Source: UBA5069 sp963773745
Lineage (GTDB): Bacteria > Chloroflexota > Anaerolineae > Caldilineales > Caldilineaceae
Assembly: GCA_963773745.1 (NCBI GenBank)
Contig: CAVZCL010000005.1
Location: 2,232,001-2,296,000 of the forward strand
Length of the DNA stretch: 64,000 bases
Direction of reading: 5' to 3'
Shown here: positions 40,120 to 52,020 of the stretch, piece after piece
Layout: each line of letters opens with the position of its first letter
Position numbering within the stretch: position 1 is the first letter of the stretch
The notes under the pieces: generated by a model
Seen by the model: the letters and a program-made list of their open reading frames with translations, nothing else
Database searches by the model: none
What the model was told of the DNA's origin: nothing
Position numbers and translations under genes: made by a program

Positions 40120-40212
40120 CTTGCTTCTAAAAGCGATAATTGGGAGAGAATGGGCATCTCGCAGCGGCGCTGAGAGATGCCACCGTTTCGCCCCAAATGG
40201 AGACCATCCTGC

Positions 40213-41571
40213 ATGACGCCAAATCCTGCTGTGCGTTCGCTGGTCCATTCTGCGCCGCTGGCCGAGCGCGCTGCCGCGCTGCGGGCGGGGACGCTTGGCC
40301 TGCAAACCGCCATTGATGACGCGTGCGATCGCATTGCAGATATTGATCCCCTATTGGAGAGCCTGCTGCCCGAGGCAGGACGGCGTGAACGTCTCAAGCG
40401 CGAAGCCGAAGCGCTGCTCGCGCGCTATCCCGAGCCGGCGGCGCGGCCGCCGCTCTTTGGCGTGCTCGTGGGCATCAAGGACATCTACCATGTGGACGGC
40501 TTTGTAACGCGCGCGGGCACCACCGTCCCACCTGAGTCTTTCGCTGGTGCGCAGGCGCGTGTGGTGGACGAGTTGCTGGCGCATGGCGCGCTGATCCTGG
40601 GCAAGACCGTCACGACCGAGTTCGCGTACTTCGAGCCTGGGCCCACGCGCAACCCGCACAACCCCGCGCACACGCCCGGGGGTTCCTCAAGCGGGTCGGC
40701 GGCGGCAGTGGCGGCAGGCTTTTGCTCGCTGGCGGTGGGATCGCAGACGATCGGTTCGGTGATTCGGCCCGCGGCCTACTGTGGCATTGTCGGCTTCAAA
40801 CCCACGCTGGATCGAATTCCCACGGCGGGCGTTGTCTACTACTCGCCAACGCTGGACCACGTAGGGCTCTTCACGCAGGATGTGGCGGGCATGACGCTGG
40901 CGGCGTCGGCCTTGCTGGCGGGCTGGCGCGGCGCCGGCGAACACTGCGACGAAGGGGCGCGCACGCCTGTGGTTGCGGTCCCCGACGGGGCATATCTTGT
41001 GCAAGCCGAGACAGAGGCGCTGGCAGCGTTCGAGGCGCAAGTGGCCAGCCTTGTGGCGCAGGGCTGGAAGGTGTTGCGCATGCCCATGTTCGCGGACATT
41101 CGCGAGCTGAATCTCCTGCACCGCCGGCTTGCAAACGCAGAGTTCGCGCGCGGGCAGGCGAGCACCTTTGCGCAACATGCGGCGCACTTCCGCCCGCGCA
41201 CGGTGGAAGCGATTGAAATGGGCGCACGTGTGGCGGACGAGGAGCTGCCGGCGCTGCGCGAGCACTGTCTTGAATTGCGTGTAGTCATAAACAGCCTGAT
41301 GGACGCTGCGGGGATCGACGCGTGGATAATGCCCGCTGCCACAGGACCGGCGCCCCTGGGCATTGCCGCCACGGGTGACCCCAACATGAACCTGCCGTGG
41401 ACACATGCCGGCATGCCCGCTATTACGGTGCCCGCCGGCTACGCCGCCAACGGGTTGCCGCTTGGCCTGCAAATGGCGGCGCGCTTTGACGCCGATGAGT
41501 CGCTGCTGGGCTGGGCGGCGCTGGCCGAGGGCGCGCTGGAGCAGGTGCGTGCCCGAAGTTTGCATCGCTGA
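40213..41571 (+). CDS. Amidase-signature family amidohydrolase
   Basis: ~452 residues with the Ser-cisSer-Lys triad: Lys in VLVGIKDIYHVDG, the Ser-rich loop TPGGSSSGSAAAVAAGF, and the nucleophile Ser in the segment GSQTIGSVIRPAAYCG. A GatA role is unlikely since gatB and gatC are absent; it more probably hydrolyses a free amide. Start taken as ATG 40213; ATG 40177 in frame is possible. It diverges from the sugar importer. Confidence 0.88.
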   Translation: MTPNPAVRSLVHSAPLAERAAALRAGTLGLQTAIDDACDRIADIDPLLESLLPEAGRRERLKREAEALLARYPEPAARPPLFGVLVGIKDIYHVDGFVTRAGTTVPPESFAGAQARVVDELLAHGALILGKTVTTEFAYFEPGPTRNPHNPAHTPGGSSSGSAAAVAAGFCSLAVGSQTIGSVIRPAAYCGIVGFKPTLDRIPTAGVVYYSPTLDHVGLFTQDVAGMTLAASALLAGWRGAGEHCDEGARTPVVAVPDGAYLVQAETEALAAFEAQVASLVAQGWKVLRMPMFADIRELNLLHRRLANAEFARGQASTFAQHAAHFRPRTVEAIEMGARVADEELPALREHCLELRVVINSLMDAAGIDAWIMPAATGPAPLGIAATGDPNMNLPWTHAGMPAITVPAGYAANGLPLGLQMAARFDADESLLGWAALAEGALEQVRARSLHR

Positions 41572-41596
41572 AGTGCGTGGACATGTTTGGGCCTTC

Positions 41597-41622
41597 GTAG
41601 CGGGGGCTTCCAGCCCTCCGCT
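41597..41622. repeat. Partial copy of the dispersed GTAGCGG element
   Basis: GTAGCGGGGGCTTCCAGCCC followed by TCCGCT resembles the left arm at 18203 and, more closely, 9074-9092. It lies 26 bases after the amidase stop. Confidence 0.6.
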
Positions 41623-41849
41623 GCACATTCGTTTGCTGCCCGGGGGCGTGCGCGGGGACAAATCCGCCGCGAAAGCTGGTCATCTGACACTGGCGCAATG
41701 GGCGTCCTTCGCATATCCTTAGCCCGATGCTGGATTCAGCGCGCAGACATGGTTGGCGCGCCGCCGGCTCACCTTCCCTATGCATGCAGTACGCCCGCCC
41801 GGGGTGCCCGGGTTTCGCCACATTTGCAGATTTGGAAAGCGCCTTGTCC

Positions 41850-44051
41850 ATGAAGAAGGTGTTGGTTGTTCACCTGAATGATAGTGATCGTGACGAGGAA
41901 GTCTCCTTCCTCGATCAGCAGATTACGTTGTTGCACCGGGGTTGCCACGGCAATACGGCGCGCGCTGCCGCACTGATTGCCGACTTTGACGGCAAGGTAG
42001 ACGCGATTGCGCTCGACGGTCTACCCTTTGAACTGCATTTGGCCGGCAGCCATCGGCCCCATGCCGAGGGCGCGCGGCTGCGCGGCGTGGCCAAAGTGAC
42101 GCCCGTAGTCGACGGCGCGGGCATTCGCGCCGGTCTGGAGCGCTGGGCGGTGATTCTGGCCGATCGCGCCGAGCCGGGCATCTTTGAAGAGAAGCGCATC
42201 CTGATGACGCCCGGCCTCAACCACAACGGCTTGGCGCAGGCGCTTGAGCGGCGCGGCTCGACCATCCGCTATGCCGACCCCTTCGTCTACTTTGGGCTGC
42301 CCAACGTGCTGGGTGTGGGCGACCGCAGTACAGTGACCCGCTTTGCACCGCAAACGTTGGCGCGCCTTGCCGATGCGCCCTTCCGCCGCATTAAGCCACA
42401 GCAAGGTGACGCAGGCCATGCTCGCGCCGGGCAGCCCTTCAACTGGGCCGACGTCATTGCCGGCGACATTGGCGCGATCCGTCGCTATGCGCCCGCAACG
42501 CTCAAGCGCAAGACCGTTGTGGTGGAGAACGCGACCGACGCCGACCTCGACGACCTGCGCACGCGCGGGGTGAGCATTGTGGCCACGCTCATGCCGTCGC
42601 TCAACCCCAACGACACGCTGGGGCGCTGGTCTGCGGCAATCATCGAGGCGGTGCTGGTCGCGCTGCGCACCAACGTCAACGCGCCGCTCACCGAAGACAC
42701 CTACCTGGACCTGATGGCGGACATTCAGTGGACGCCGGCGGTGCGCTATCTGCAGCCCAATGAGGCGGGCATCAACCGCTTTGCATTTGTCATCCATCCG
42801 CTCAACATTGGCTTTGTGCGCAGCGACCCTTCCATGTGGTGGACGAAGGTAGTGCCCACATTCCTTCTGGAGCCGCTGGCCGCGTATACGCCGCCCTTCA
42901 AGGTGAGCACGATTCGGGGCGCAGTGTCGGAGAGCACGGGGCAGCGGGTGGAGGGATACCTCTACACGCTGGGCGCGACGCCGCGCGAGATGATGCGGCG
43001 CGACGCAAACTTCACCTACCAGCGCATTAACACGGCTGCACGCATGGCCGAGCGCGCCGGTGCGCGCATCCTGGGGTTGGGCGCCTTCACTTCGGTGGTG
43101 GGCGACGCCGGCATTAGCGTCGCGCACGAGTCGGACATTGCGGTGACGAGCGGCAACAGCCTCACCGTTTCCATGACGCTTGAGGCGGCCAAGGAAGCCG
43201 TCAAGCTGATGGGCGCGCAGGATCTCTCGCAGGGCAAGGCGATGATTGTGGGCGCGACGGGCTCAATTGCCTCTGTCTGCTCGCGCTTGCTGGCGCAGGC
43301 GATCCACAACGTGGTGCTCGTCTCGATTGAGCCCGAGAAGCTGCTCGAACTGAAGCGCACCATCCAGAAGGAGACGCCCGAGGCCAATGTGACAATTGCA
43401 ACGCGCACAGGCGATCTGGTGGCCGATTGCGACCTGATCGTTACTGCCACCTCGGCCTTTGGACAGCGCGTGATTGACCTGACCAAGTGCAAGCCCGGCG
43501 CTGTCATTTGCGATGTGGCGCGGCCGCTGGACATTAACCCGGCCGAGGCGGCGCTGCGCCCCGACATTCTCGCAATTGAGAGCGGAGAGGTCTCCATTCC
43601 CGGGGATGTGGATATCGGCTACAACATTGGCCTGCCGCCCAAGACCTCGTACGCGTGCCTGGCGGAGACCTGTCTGCTGGCCATGGAAGGGCGCTTTGAG
43701 GATTACACGCTGGGGCGCAACATCGAAATGGAGCGGGTTAAGGAGATCTACCGCCTCTCCAAGAAGCATGGCTTCAAGCTGGCGGGGCTGCGTTCCTTTG
43801 GCGAGTATGTGACGCCGGAGACGGTGGCCGCGAAGCGCAAGCTGGCCGACGAGTTGCGCAACGACCCGGCACGCTTTGAGAAGCTGCAGCGCGATGCAGC
43901 CGTCAAGCTGGCGGCGATTCCGGTCATGTCCAAGGGTGTGCCGCAGTCCAAAGGGCCGTCCACCGCGCAATTGGTTGCGCTTTCGGTGGCGACTGCTTCA
44001 GCAGTAACGGCCGCCACCTTCGCGCTCACGCGCAGGTTGCGCCGGCGCTAA
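41850..44051 (+). CDS. Membrane-anchored dehydrogenase resembling acyl-ACP reductase
   Basis: 733 residues. Residues ~370-625 follow the cyanobacterial long-chain acyl-ACP reductase (AAR) in order: a helix of TYQRINTAARMAERAGARIL, then LGAFTSVVG, a DIAVTSGNSLTVSMTLEAAK segment (the S/T-T/S-G-N-S/T pattern), and the NAD(P) loop MIVGATGSIASVCSRLLA. The end is LAETCLLAMEGRFEDYTLGR. The N-terminal ~200 residues have no match I recognise. A C-terminal helix (~706-726) followed by RRLRRR suggests attachment to the inner membrane face. Product could be a long-chain aldehyde or alcohol. AAR's usual partner, aldehyde-deformylating oxygenase, is not in the window. Confidence 0.6.
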   Translation: MKKVLVVHLNDSDRDEEVSFLDQQITLLHRGCHGNTARAAALIADFDGKVDAIALDGLPFELHLAGSHRPHAEGARLRGVAKVTPVVDGAGIRAGLERWAVILADRAEPGIFEEKRILMTPGLNHNGLAQALERRGSTIRYADPFVYFGLPNVLGVGDRSTVTRFAPQTLARLADAPFRRIKPQQGDAGHARAGQPFNWADVIAGDIGAIRRYAPATLKRKTVVVENATDADLDDLRTRGVSIVATLMPSLNPNDTLGRWSAAIIEAVLVALRTNVNAPLTEDTYLDLMADIQWTPAVRYLQPNEAGINRFAFVIHPLNIGFVRSDPSMWWTKVVPTFLLEPLAAYTPPFKVSTIRGAVSESTGQRVEGYLYTLGATPREMMRRDANFTYQRINTAARMAERAGARILGLGAFTSVVGDAGISVAHESDIAVTSGNSLTVSMTLEAAKEAVKLMGAQDLSQGKAMIVGATGSIASVCSRLLAQAIHNVVLVSIEPEKLLELKRTIQKETPEANVTIATRTGDLVADCDLIVTATSAFGQRVIDLTKCKPGAVICDVARPLDINPAEAALRPDILAIESGEVSIPGDVDIGYNIGLPPKTSYACLAETCLLAMEGRFEDYTLGRNIEMERVKEIYRLSKKHGFKLAGLRSFGEYVTPETVAAKRKLADELRNDPARFEKLQRDAAVKLAAIPVMSKGVPQSKGPSTAQLVALSVATASAVTAATFALTRRLRRR

Positions 44052-44053
44052 CA

Positions 44054-44175
44054 AAGCGCGGGTACACAGACTTCACAGATGGACTACAGAAAAGGCACAG
44101 GTGGCAACGGATCTATACCCGTTTCCACCTGTGCCTTTTCTATAGTCCATCTGTGAAGTCTGTGTACCCGCGCTT
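44054..44175. repeat. 51-bp palindrome at convergent junction
   Basis: 44054-44104 pairs with 44125-44175 with one mismatch and a 20-base loop. It starts 3 bases after the stop at 44051 and its right arm reaches into the stop codon of the minus-strand gene (44174-44176). The arms contain ACAGACTTCACAGATGGACT, an AT-richer vocabulary than the flanking genes. Confidence 0.9.
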
Positions 44176-45321
44176 ATTGTGCCGCCCAGATGCCAACCCC
44201 TGCGCGGCGTGCTTCCTGCTCGGCGCTCTGCAGGGCCGCGGCCTGGGCAACGTCGGGCCGTTCCACGGCGGTTGCGGCCCAGCCTTCGCGCACAAGCGCC
44301 TCGTTTACAAAGGTGCCGTCGGGCAAGTAGACGTAGCGCAGCAGTCGGCCAAAGCTGTCGCTTTCGCTGACATCGCGTGTGAGCAGCACCTGCTTGCCGC
44401 CGACGAGTGCGCCGTTGGCATCGGAGGCGGCCTGGTAGAGCGGCTCATCGCGCTCGGGGCGCGTATACCAATATAGCGCACACGGTATTCGCGCCCGCCA
44501 ATCTGCACGTGCACCGTGTTGCCATCGGAGACCCAGGTAACCACGGCCTCAACCGGCGCGTTGGCGGCCTGCGTCGCTTCCGCTGCCCGCACAGCCTGCA
44601 CTGCCGCAGGCTGCGCCGCTTGTTCCTCGAATGAACCGGCGCCGGCGTTCTGCGTGTCGGGCAGGAGAGAGATGTTGAGCGGCAGTTCACCCGCGGACGT
44701 GCTCACCACCAGATCGGAGCGCACCCATGCGCCATCTTGCAGCAGGAGCCACCAGTAACCGTCATCGGCCAGCTGGCGCGCCACTGCGACGACGGGCGAC
44801 CCCGCTTTGAGCTCGGCGCGCACGTCGAAGGTGGTTCCAGGACCGGCGCGCAGGTTGACTACAGAGGTGACCTTGGCGGCCTGGGGTTGGAAGGCGGGCG
44901 CAGCAGGGACAGCAGTGCTCACTTGCGCGGCTTCGGCGGTGCGCGCTGCGGCTTCGGCGGGTGCATCGCCACCACCGGCCCAGATTACAGCGCCGGCCGT
45001 AACGATGATGAGAAGGACGAGCGCCGCCCACAGCCACTGACTGCGTGGCCCTTCCTCTTCAAAGCCGCCGTTGCGCGTGCTGGGGCCATGGAGCGAGGGC
45101 ACATTGATAAAGATCTCCTCAAGGACGTCGCGGAACTCGGTCTTCACACGCCACTCGCTGGTGCGCGCGTTGTACTGGCGCGCCCACTGCGGGATGCGCT
45201 GCTTGATTTCGCTGATGGTCGCGGTGAAGTCGGGGGCGCTGGTAATCCTGAAGCTGATTGCGCCACTCTGCTCGCGGTATGCGCCGAGACGGGCGCGCGG
45301 TGCTTGGGCCATAGGCTCCAT
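44174..45321 (-). CDS. Membrane SH3 protein fused to thermonuclease-like domain (frameshifted)
   Basis: A cytoplasmic N-terminal domain of ~90 residues (FRITSAPDFTATISEIKQRI) precedes a helix (LWAALVLLIIVTAGAVIWAG), an SH3-like domain (VVNLRAGPGTTFDVRAEL) and a C-terminal staphylococcal-nuclease-like fold: VSDGNTVHVQIGGREYRVRY, then after a frame change near 44,455 DSFGRLLRYVYLPDGTFVNE and a final AGVGIW. DGNTV and RLLRYVY contain the positions used for metal and phosphate binding, although one catalytic Arg could not be placed because of the shift. It would act outside the membrane. Confidence 0.72.
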
Positions 45322-45547
45322 CAGAGATTCCGTGCCTGGGTCGCGATCCCCATACGGCCAGGGTCACAGGCGGCGTGCGGGCAGGCTGTCGGTCGGGTCG
45401 TGATGCGCAGTATACAGCAACGTGCAGGCGACTGAACGAGCGCGGAGCGACGCTCACCCGTCGATCCGCCTACGAATTGGTGGCAGTTGAAGCGAAACTT
45501 CCAACGCGGAAGCCTCGCTGCGAGTACGCACGCTACCCGTACGCACG

Positions 45548-47634
45548 TTATACGAGAGCACGCAGTTCCTCTTCGGAGAGGGTAGGGATGCCCAGCTCGC
45601 GCGCCTTGTCAAGCTTGCTGCCGGCATTCTCGCCCAGCACAAGGAAACTCGTCGACTTGCTAACGCTGCCGGCAATCTTGCCGCCGTGCGCCTTGATGAA
45701 GGCTTGCGCTTCGTCGCGGCTGAAGGTGGGTAGCGTGCCCGTGACGACGAAGGTCTTGCCCGCAAGCGGCTGCTCGCCCACGGCCGCTTTGGGCGCTTCG
45801 GCAGTGCGCACGCCGTATTCGGCAAAGCGCTGTATCAGCACGCGGTTTGGTTCGAGTAGAAAGAACTCGTGCACGCTTTCGGCAATGCGCGGCCCAATGC
45901 CGCGGATGGCGTTGATCTCCTCGCGCGGCGCGTCCATCAGCTGCTGCAGGCTGTTATAGTGCTGCATGAGCAGCTCCGCAACCACCTCACCCACAAAGCG
46001 GATGCCAAGTGCGGTGAGGAGGCGCGACACGGGACGCTGCTTGCTCGCCTCGATCCCGGCGCGCAGATTATCCAGCCGCTTCTCCTTGTAGCCCTCCAGT
46101 TGGCCGATCTCCGCCCACGGTAAATTGTAGATATCGGGCAGCGATTTGATGTAGCCTAGCTCGACGAAGGTTTCGGCCTGCTTGATGCCGAAGCCTTCAA
46201 TGTCCATGGCCCCGCGCGAGACGAAGTACTCCACCTTGCGCACAAGTTGCTTTGGGCAGGCGCTGTTGACGCAGTAGGTGGCCGCTTCGTCGGGCGGGCG
46301 CATAAGCGGTTCGCCGCAGACGGGGCAGGTAGCGGGCATCTGCCAGGGCACCTCGCTGCCGTCGCGCAGCCCCTCCAGCGCACGCAGCACCTTGGGGATG
46401 ACCTCGCCGGCGCGCTTGATAATGACCTGGTCGCCAATGCGAATGTCAAGATCGCGCACATAGTCCTCATTGTGCAGCGTGGCCGCCTTGACGATGACAC
46501 CGCCCACGGCCACGGGCGCGAGCACTGCGTTGGGAGTGGCAACCCCCGTGCGGCCAATGTTGACTGCGATGTCGTTGAGGCGCGTAACGGCCTCCTCGCC
46601 CGCATACTTGTAGGCCAGCGCCCAGCGCGGGTCCTTGCCCGTGAAGCCGAGCAGTTCCTGCAACTCGAGCGAGTCCACCTTGATGACGGCGCCGTCCACT
46701 TCATAGGGGAGCGAGGCCCTCTGCGCGCCGAACTCGGCAAGATAGGCCGTCAGCGCGTCAAATTCGCTGTCGGCGAAGCGGCGCAGGTTGGGGCAAACGG
46801 GCAGCCCTTCGCGCGCCAGATACGCGAGCATGGCCGAATGCGTTTCGGGTGCGTTGTCTTCGGTTTCAAGCACAAGCGCCTGATAGACCCAGAGCTTGAT
46901 GGGGCGCTGTGCCGAGATGGCACTGTCGAGTTGGCGCAGGCTGCCGGCGGCAAAGTTGCGTGGGTTCGCATAGAGGCGCTCGCCGGCGGCGGCCTGGCGT
47001 TGGTTGAAGGCTTCAAAGTCAGCCTTGTCCACGTAGGCTTCGCCGCGCACAACCAGGCGCAGCGGCGCATGCACGCTTGCCGTGGCGCCGCCGGCGGGCA
47101 ACAGCAGCGGCAGTCGTCGCACTGTGCGCAGGTTATCCGTGATCGTCTCGCCGAACTGACCGTCGCCGCGGGTAGCGCCCAGCACAAAGCGCCCCTGTTC
47201 ATAGTGGAGCACGACCGTCAACCCGTCGAATTTGGGTTCAACGACATAGGAGAGTTCGGCGTGGCGTTCGGCGGGGAGGAAGCGCTTGAGGCGCTCGCGC
47301 CATGCATTCAGGCCGTCATCGCCAAAGGTGTTGGCGAGGCTGAGCATGGGCGTTGGGTGCTCCACCTTCTCGAAGCGGCCCGCAACTATGCCGCCGACGC
47401 GCTGTGTGGGGCTGTCGATTGTGCGCAGGGCAGGGTGTGCGGCCTCAAGCGCTTGCAGCTCGCCGAAGAGCGCGTCGAAGGCCGCGTCACTTATCTCGGG
47501 CGCGTCGAGAACATAATACTGGTATTGGTGGTGGCGCAGCAGCGCACGCAGTTGTTCGGCACGCGCAGGATCTGCCCGTCGTCTTCGACAAGGGTATCGG
47601 CGTCTTCTGCTGCATTGCTCTTGTGCTCTGCCAT
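45548..47634 (-). CDS. ligA: NAD-dependent DNA ligase (one frameshift near the start)
   Basis: Seals nicks in replication and repair. Adenylation motif EPKFDGLTVV holds the AMP-linked Lys. OB fold, four-Cys zinc finger (CPVCG and CVNSACP), helix-hairpin-helix repeats and a C-terminal BRCT domain (LAGKTFVVTGTLPTFSRDEA) follow in order. The ATG at 47634 is preceded by AGGAG. The frame changes near 47,580, before YYVLDAPEISDAAFDAL. About 695 residues, the usual length. Confidence 0.94.
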
Positions 47635-47732
47635 ACGGTTGCTCCTGCGCAGTGCCACCTGGGCGCGACGGATGGTGGAGCCTTATTCTACCCCAGCGGG
47701 CAGGGCCCACCGAAGCCGAAGCTGAGCCACGC

Positions 47733-48194
47733 TCAGTTGGGCAGCGCGTCGGCCTTGGCCCAGCCGGCGAGGCCGTCCGCCGCGCGCACGCGCACCCACG
47801 ACGCCCCGCCATTTAAAACGGGGTAGGCGGTGAACTGGTCGTTGGGTTCGAGGACCGTGAAGGTTGCGCCGCTCTCATAAACCTCAAGCACTGTGGATGA
47901 GGAGGCGGCGGTGGCAAAAATGGTGACGGGCGCGCCCGCGGTGATGACGGAGCCGACGGTGTAGACAACGGGGGTCGGCGTGGGTAGAGCGGTCGGTTCG
48001 GCTGCTACGAAAGCGTCTGCGCCGCTTTCAGTGCCAACCGCGTCGACGGCGGCCTCTTCAACGGTGACGCCGCCTGCACGGGGCGTTTCCGTGGCGGGGG
48101 CTTCGTTGCGTCCACAGGCCTGCAGTACGACGAGCAGGCCAACAAGCAATAGCGTGACAAGCACCAGATAGCGATGGCGTGGCTGGGTTCCCAT
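47733..48194 (-). CDS. SH3-like lipoprotein
   Basis: 153 residues. The signal LVGLLVVLQACGRN gives a lipidated Cys, followed by an acidic/Thr-Pro linker and a compact beta domain (VTIFATAASSSTVLEVYESG to WVRVRAADGLAGWAKA) that fits a bacterial SH3 fold. It lies ~100 bases upstream of ligA on the same strand. Probably a cell-surface binding module. Target unknown. Confidence 0.7.
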   Translation of the reverse strand: MGTQPRHRYLVLVTLLLVGLLVVLQACGRNEAPATETPRAGGVTVEEAAVDAVGTESGADAFVAAEPTALPTPTPVVYTVGSVITAGAPVTIFATAASSSTVLEVYESGATFTVLEPNDQFTAYPVLNGGASWVRVRAADGLAGWAKADALPN

Positions 48195-48320
48195 GGGTCT
48201 CTCCTGCGGCGATGAATGGGTGCGATGATGGAAGTTTCGGGTGGGAGCCCGAAATTGCGCTGTGCGGTTGTGTACGGCTAAAGGAAATCTCCCTTTCTGG
48301 TAGGCGCGCCAGTGCGGCGG

Positions 48321-50111
<1,791 letters not shown>

Positions 50112-50243
50112 TGGTCTTGGCGATGTGAGCGATAGTGAATGGGCGACCCGCCTGCAAGCGCCATTATAGCAGGCAGTGGGTCGCGCAACAAGTCGAAATG
50201 CGGGTGTCAGGTGCCGAGCAAGTGTCCGGTGTCGGCCCGACCA

Positions 50244-50555
50244 TCACCCAACCGGCTCAATAAAGACCTCGATGTTGCCGCCACACGCCAGGCCCACAGA
50301 GGCGGCCAGTTCGTCGGTGATGCCGTAGCTTTCAAGACGCGGGGCGTGCGTTTGCATGACCTTGAGCGCTGCCTGTGCGACTGCTCCCTCCACACAACCG
50401 CCGCTGACCGAACCGGCCATCTCGCCGGCGGAGGAGACGGCCATCTTCGCACCCAGCGGACGCGGCGCAGAGCCGTAAACCTTGACGACGGTCGCAAGCG
50501 CCACCTCTTTGCCTTCGCCGCGCCAGCGTTCCATTTCGGTCAGCCAGTCATGCAC
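50244..50555 (-). CDS. XdhC/CoxI-type protein, N-terminal domain only
   Basis: About 103 residues. VALATVVKVYGSAPRPLGAK and GSVSGGCVEGAVAQAA are the CoxI/XdhC N-terminal signature; the Cys of SGGCVE is thought to handle sulfur or cofactor in molybdenum-enzyme maturation. The C-terminal Rossmann domain is absent here but present in the protein at 53485. GTG 50555 is chosen for the GGAGGAG before it; ATG 50576 and 50600 are in frame. No xanthine or CO dehydrogenase genes are nearby. Confidence 0.8.
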   Translation of the reverse strand: MHDWLTEMERWRGEGKEVALATVVKVYGSAPRPLGAKMAVSSAGEMAGSVSGGCVEGAVAQAALKVMQTHAPRLESYGITDELAASVGLACGGNIEVFIEPVG

Positions 50556-50605
50556 TGGGGCCTCCTCCAAAGTCATACCACGATAAAACCGACATTTCAC
50601 GTGGT

Positions 50606-51115
50606 TCAGTCAAGGCCATCAAGCAGCAACTGCGCAATGACCTCATCCTCATCCATATCGCCCGTTTCCTCGAAGCCAAACTTCGTGTAGAAGCTCTCGG
50701 GGCTACCATCGCCGGGCACATAGCTCACGCCCAGCACCGCCGCATCAGGGCGGCTGCGCACGTGCTCCACCAGGAGGCGCAGCGCACGCGTGCCGTAGCC
50801 GCGGCCCTGGTAGCGCTGGTCAATCATGAAGCGCCACAGGAAGTAGGTGGGGGTGTCGGGGTCATCATAGAGCATGACGAAGCCAACCGGCGTTTCGCCG
50901 GCGTAGATGGCGTTGAACCAGGCATGCTCAGGGTTGAAATGCGCCTCGGCGATCGAGATGGCATTGCTCGCCACAAATCGCTCCTGCTCGGCTGTAACGG
51001 TGAGGCGCGTAATCGCACGCACTGTCTCTGCCGTAACTTCACGCAACGTCACCTCCGCGTCAAATGCGGGGCCGTCGCCGTCAACCAAGCCGGAATTGAA
51101 TTGCTCTTCGTCCAT
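50606..51115 (-). CDS. GNAT acetyltransferase
   Basis: 169 residues. The acetyl-CoA loop is FMIDQRYQGRGYGTRALRLL (Q-x-x-G-x-G), and FYTKFGFEETG is the usual C-terminal strand. The layout resembles spermidine/spermine acetyltransferases of the PaiA/BltD type, but the substrate is not fixed. Stops 51 bases before the XdhC gene on the same strand. Confidence 0.88.
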   Translation of the reverse strand: MDEEQFNSGLVDGDGPAFDAEVTLREVTAETVRAITRLTVTAEQERFVASNAISIAEAHFNPEHAWFNAIYAGETPVGFVMLYDDPDTPTYFLWRFMIDQRYQGRGYGTRALRLLVEHVRSRPDAAVLGVSYVPGDGSPESFYTKFGFEETGDMDEDEVIAQLLLDGLD

Positions 51116-51324
51116 AACGGGCTCTCCAGGTGGGGGCGAGGCTCTGCACGCCTATTGAGTGGACTGCGCATCCATGTGAGCATTCTACGCACCGCTCTGG
51201 GGGCTGTCAATTGTACGCATCTGCGCCCGTGCGCGAGGCGGTGCCGGCAATTGCCTTGGGAATCGGACTTCGACTATTCTCATACGCAGTGCAACGCCAC
51301 GCTTCTCAACCGGAAATGGCTCCC

Positions 51325-51954
51325 ATGACACCCGAACCCGCCTGGCTGCGCTGGGCAAAGCAACTGAATGGTATCGCCCAGGCCGGGCTCACCTACTCAA
51401 AGAGCGACTATGATCTGGAGCGGTACGCGCAGATCATGCGCCTTGCGGCCGAGATCATGGCGTCGGGAGGTGCGATTCAGGCGGACGCGATGCTGGCCAA
51501 CTGGGCATTGCAGGAGGGCTATGCCACGCCCAAGGTGGACGTGCGCGCGATTGTCTTCGACGACGCAGGGCGCATCCTGCTGGTGCAGGAGAAGGCCGAC
51601 GACCTTTGGGCGCCGCCGGGCGGCTGGGCCGACCCCAACGATTCGCCCAGCAATGTGGCCGTGCGCGAGGTGCGCGAGGAGGCGCATGTGGAGGTGTGCG
51701 CGGTGCGGCTGCTGGCGCTGCTCGACCGCAGTGTGCAAGGGCACGTGCCGCCTTTTCCCTATCACGTCTACAAGGCCTTCATTCTGTGCGATTATGTGAG
51801 CGGCACGCCCAGCGGCAGCGAGGAGACGCTGGACGCAGCGTGGTTTGCGCTCGACGCGCTGCCACCCCTCAGTGAGGGGCGCATCCTGCCGAGGCAGCTT
51901 CTGCGCATGGCCGAACTGGCCCACAACCCGGCGCTGTCGCCGGATCTTGACTAA
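51325..51954 (+). CDS. NUDIX hydrolase with N-terminal helical domain
   Basis: 209 residues. The N-terminal ~60 residues (WAKQLNGIAQAGLTYSKSDY) match the helical domain found before some ADP-ribose-type NUDIX enzymes. The Nudix box is GGWADPNDSPSNVAVREVRE then EAHVEV; the usual first Glu (G-x5-E) is Asp here, which deserves note. ATG 51325 lies behind GGAAATGG. It begins a plus-strand cluster with CPBP, TMEM175 and XdhC genes. Confidence 0.87.
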   Translation: MTPEPAWLRWAKQLNGIAQAGLTYSKSDYDLERYAQIMRLAAEIMASGGAIQADAMLANWALQEGYATPKVDVRAIVFDDAGRILLVQEKADDLWAPPGGWADPNDSPSNVAVREVREEAHVEVCAVRLLALLDRSVQGHVPPFPYHVYKAFILCDYVSGTPSGSEETLDAAWFALDALPPLSEGRILPRQLLRMAELAHNPALSPDLD

Positions 51955-52020
51955 CAGGTGACCCAATGTAGCCATCAAGTCTGGGTAGTTTGCACATCAA
52001 AGCGAGAGGTGACATTCGCC

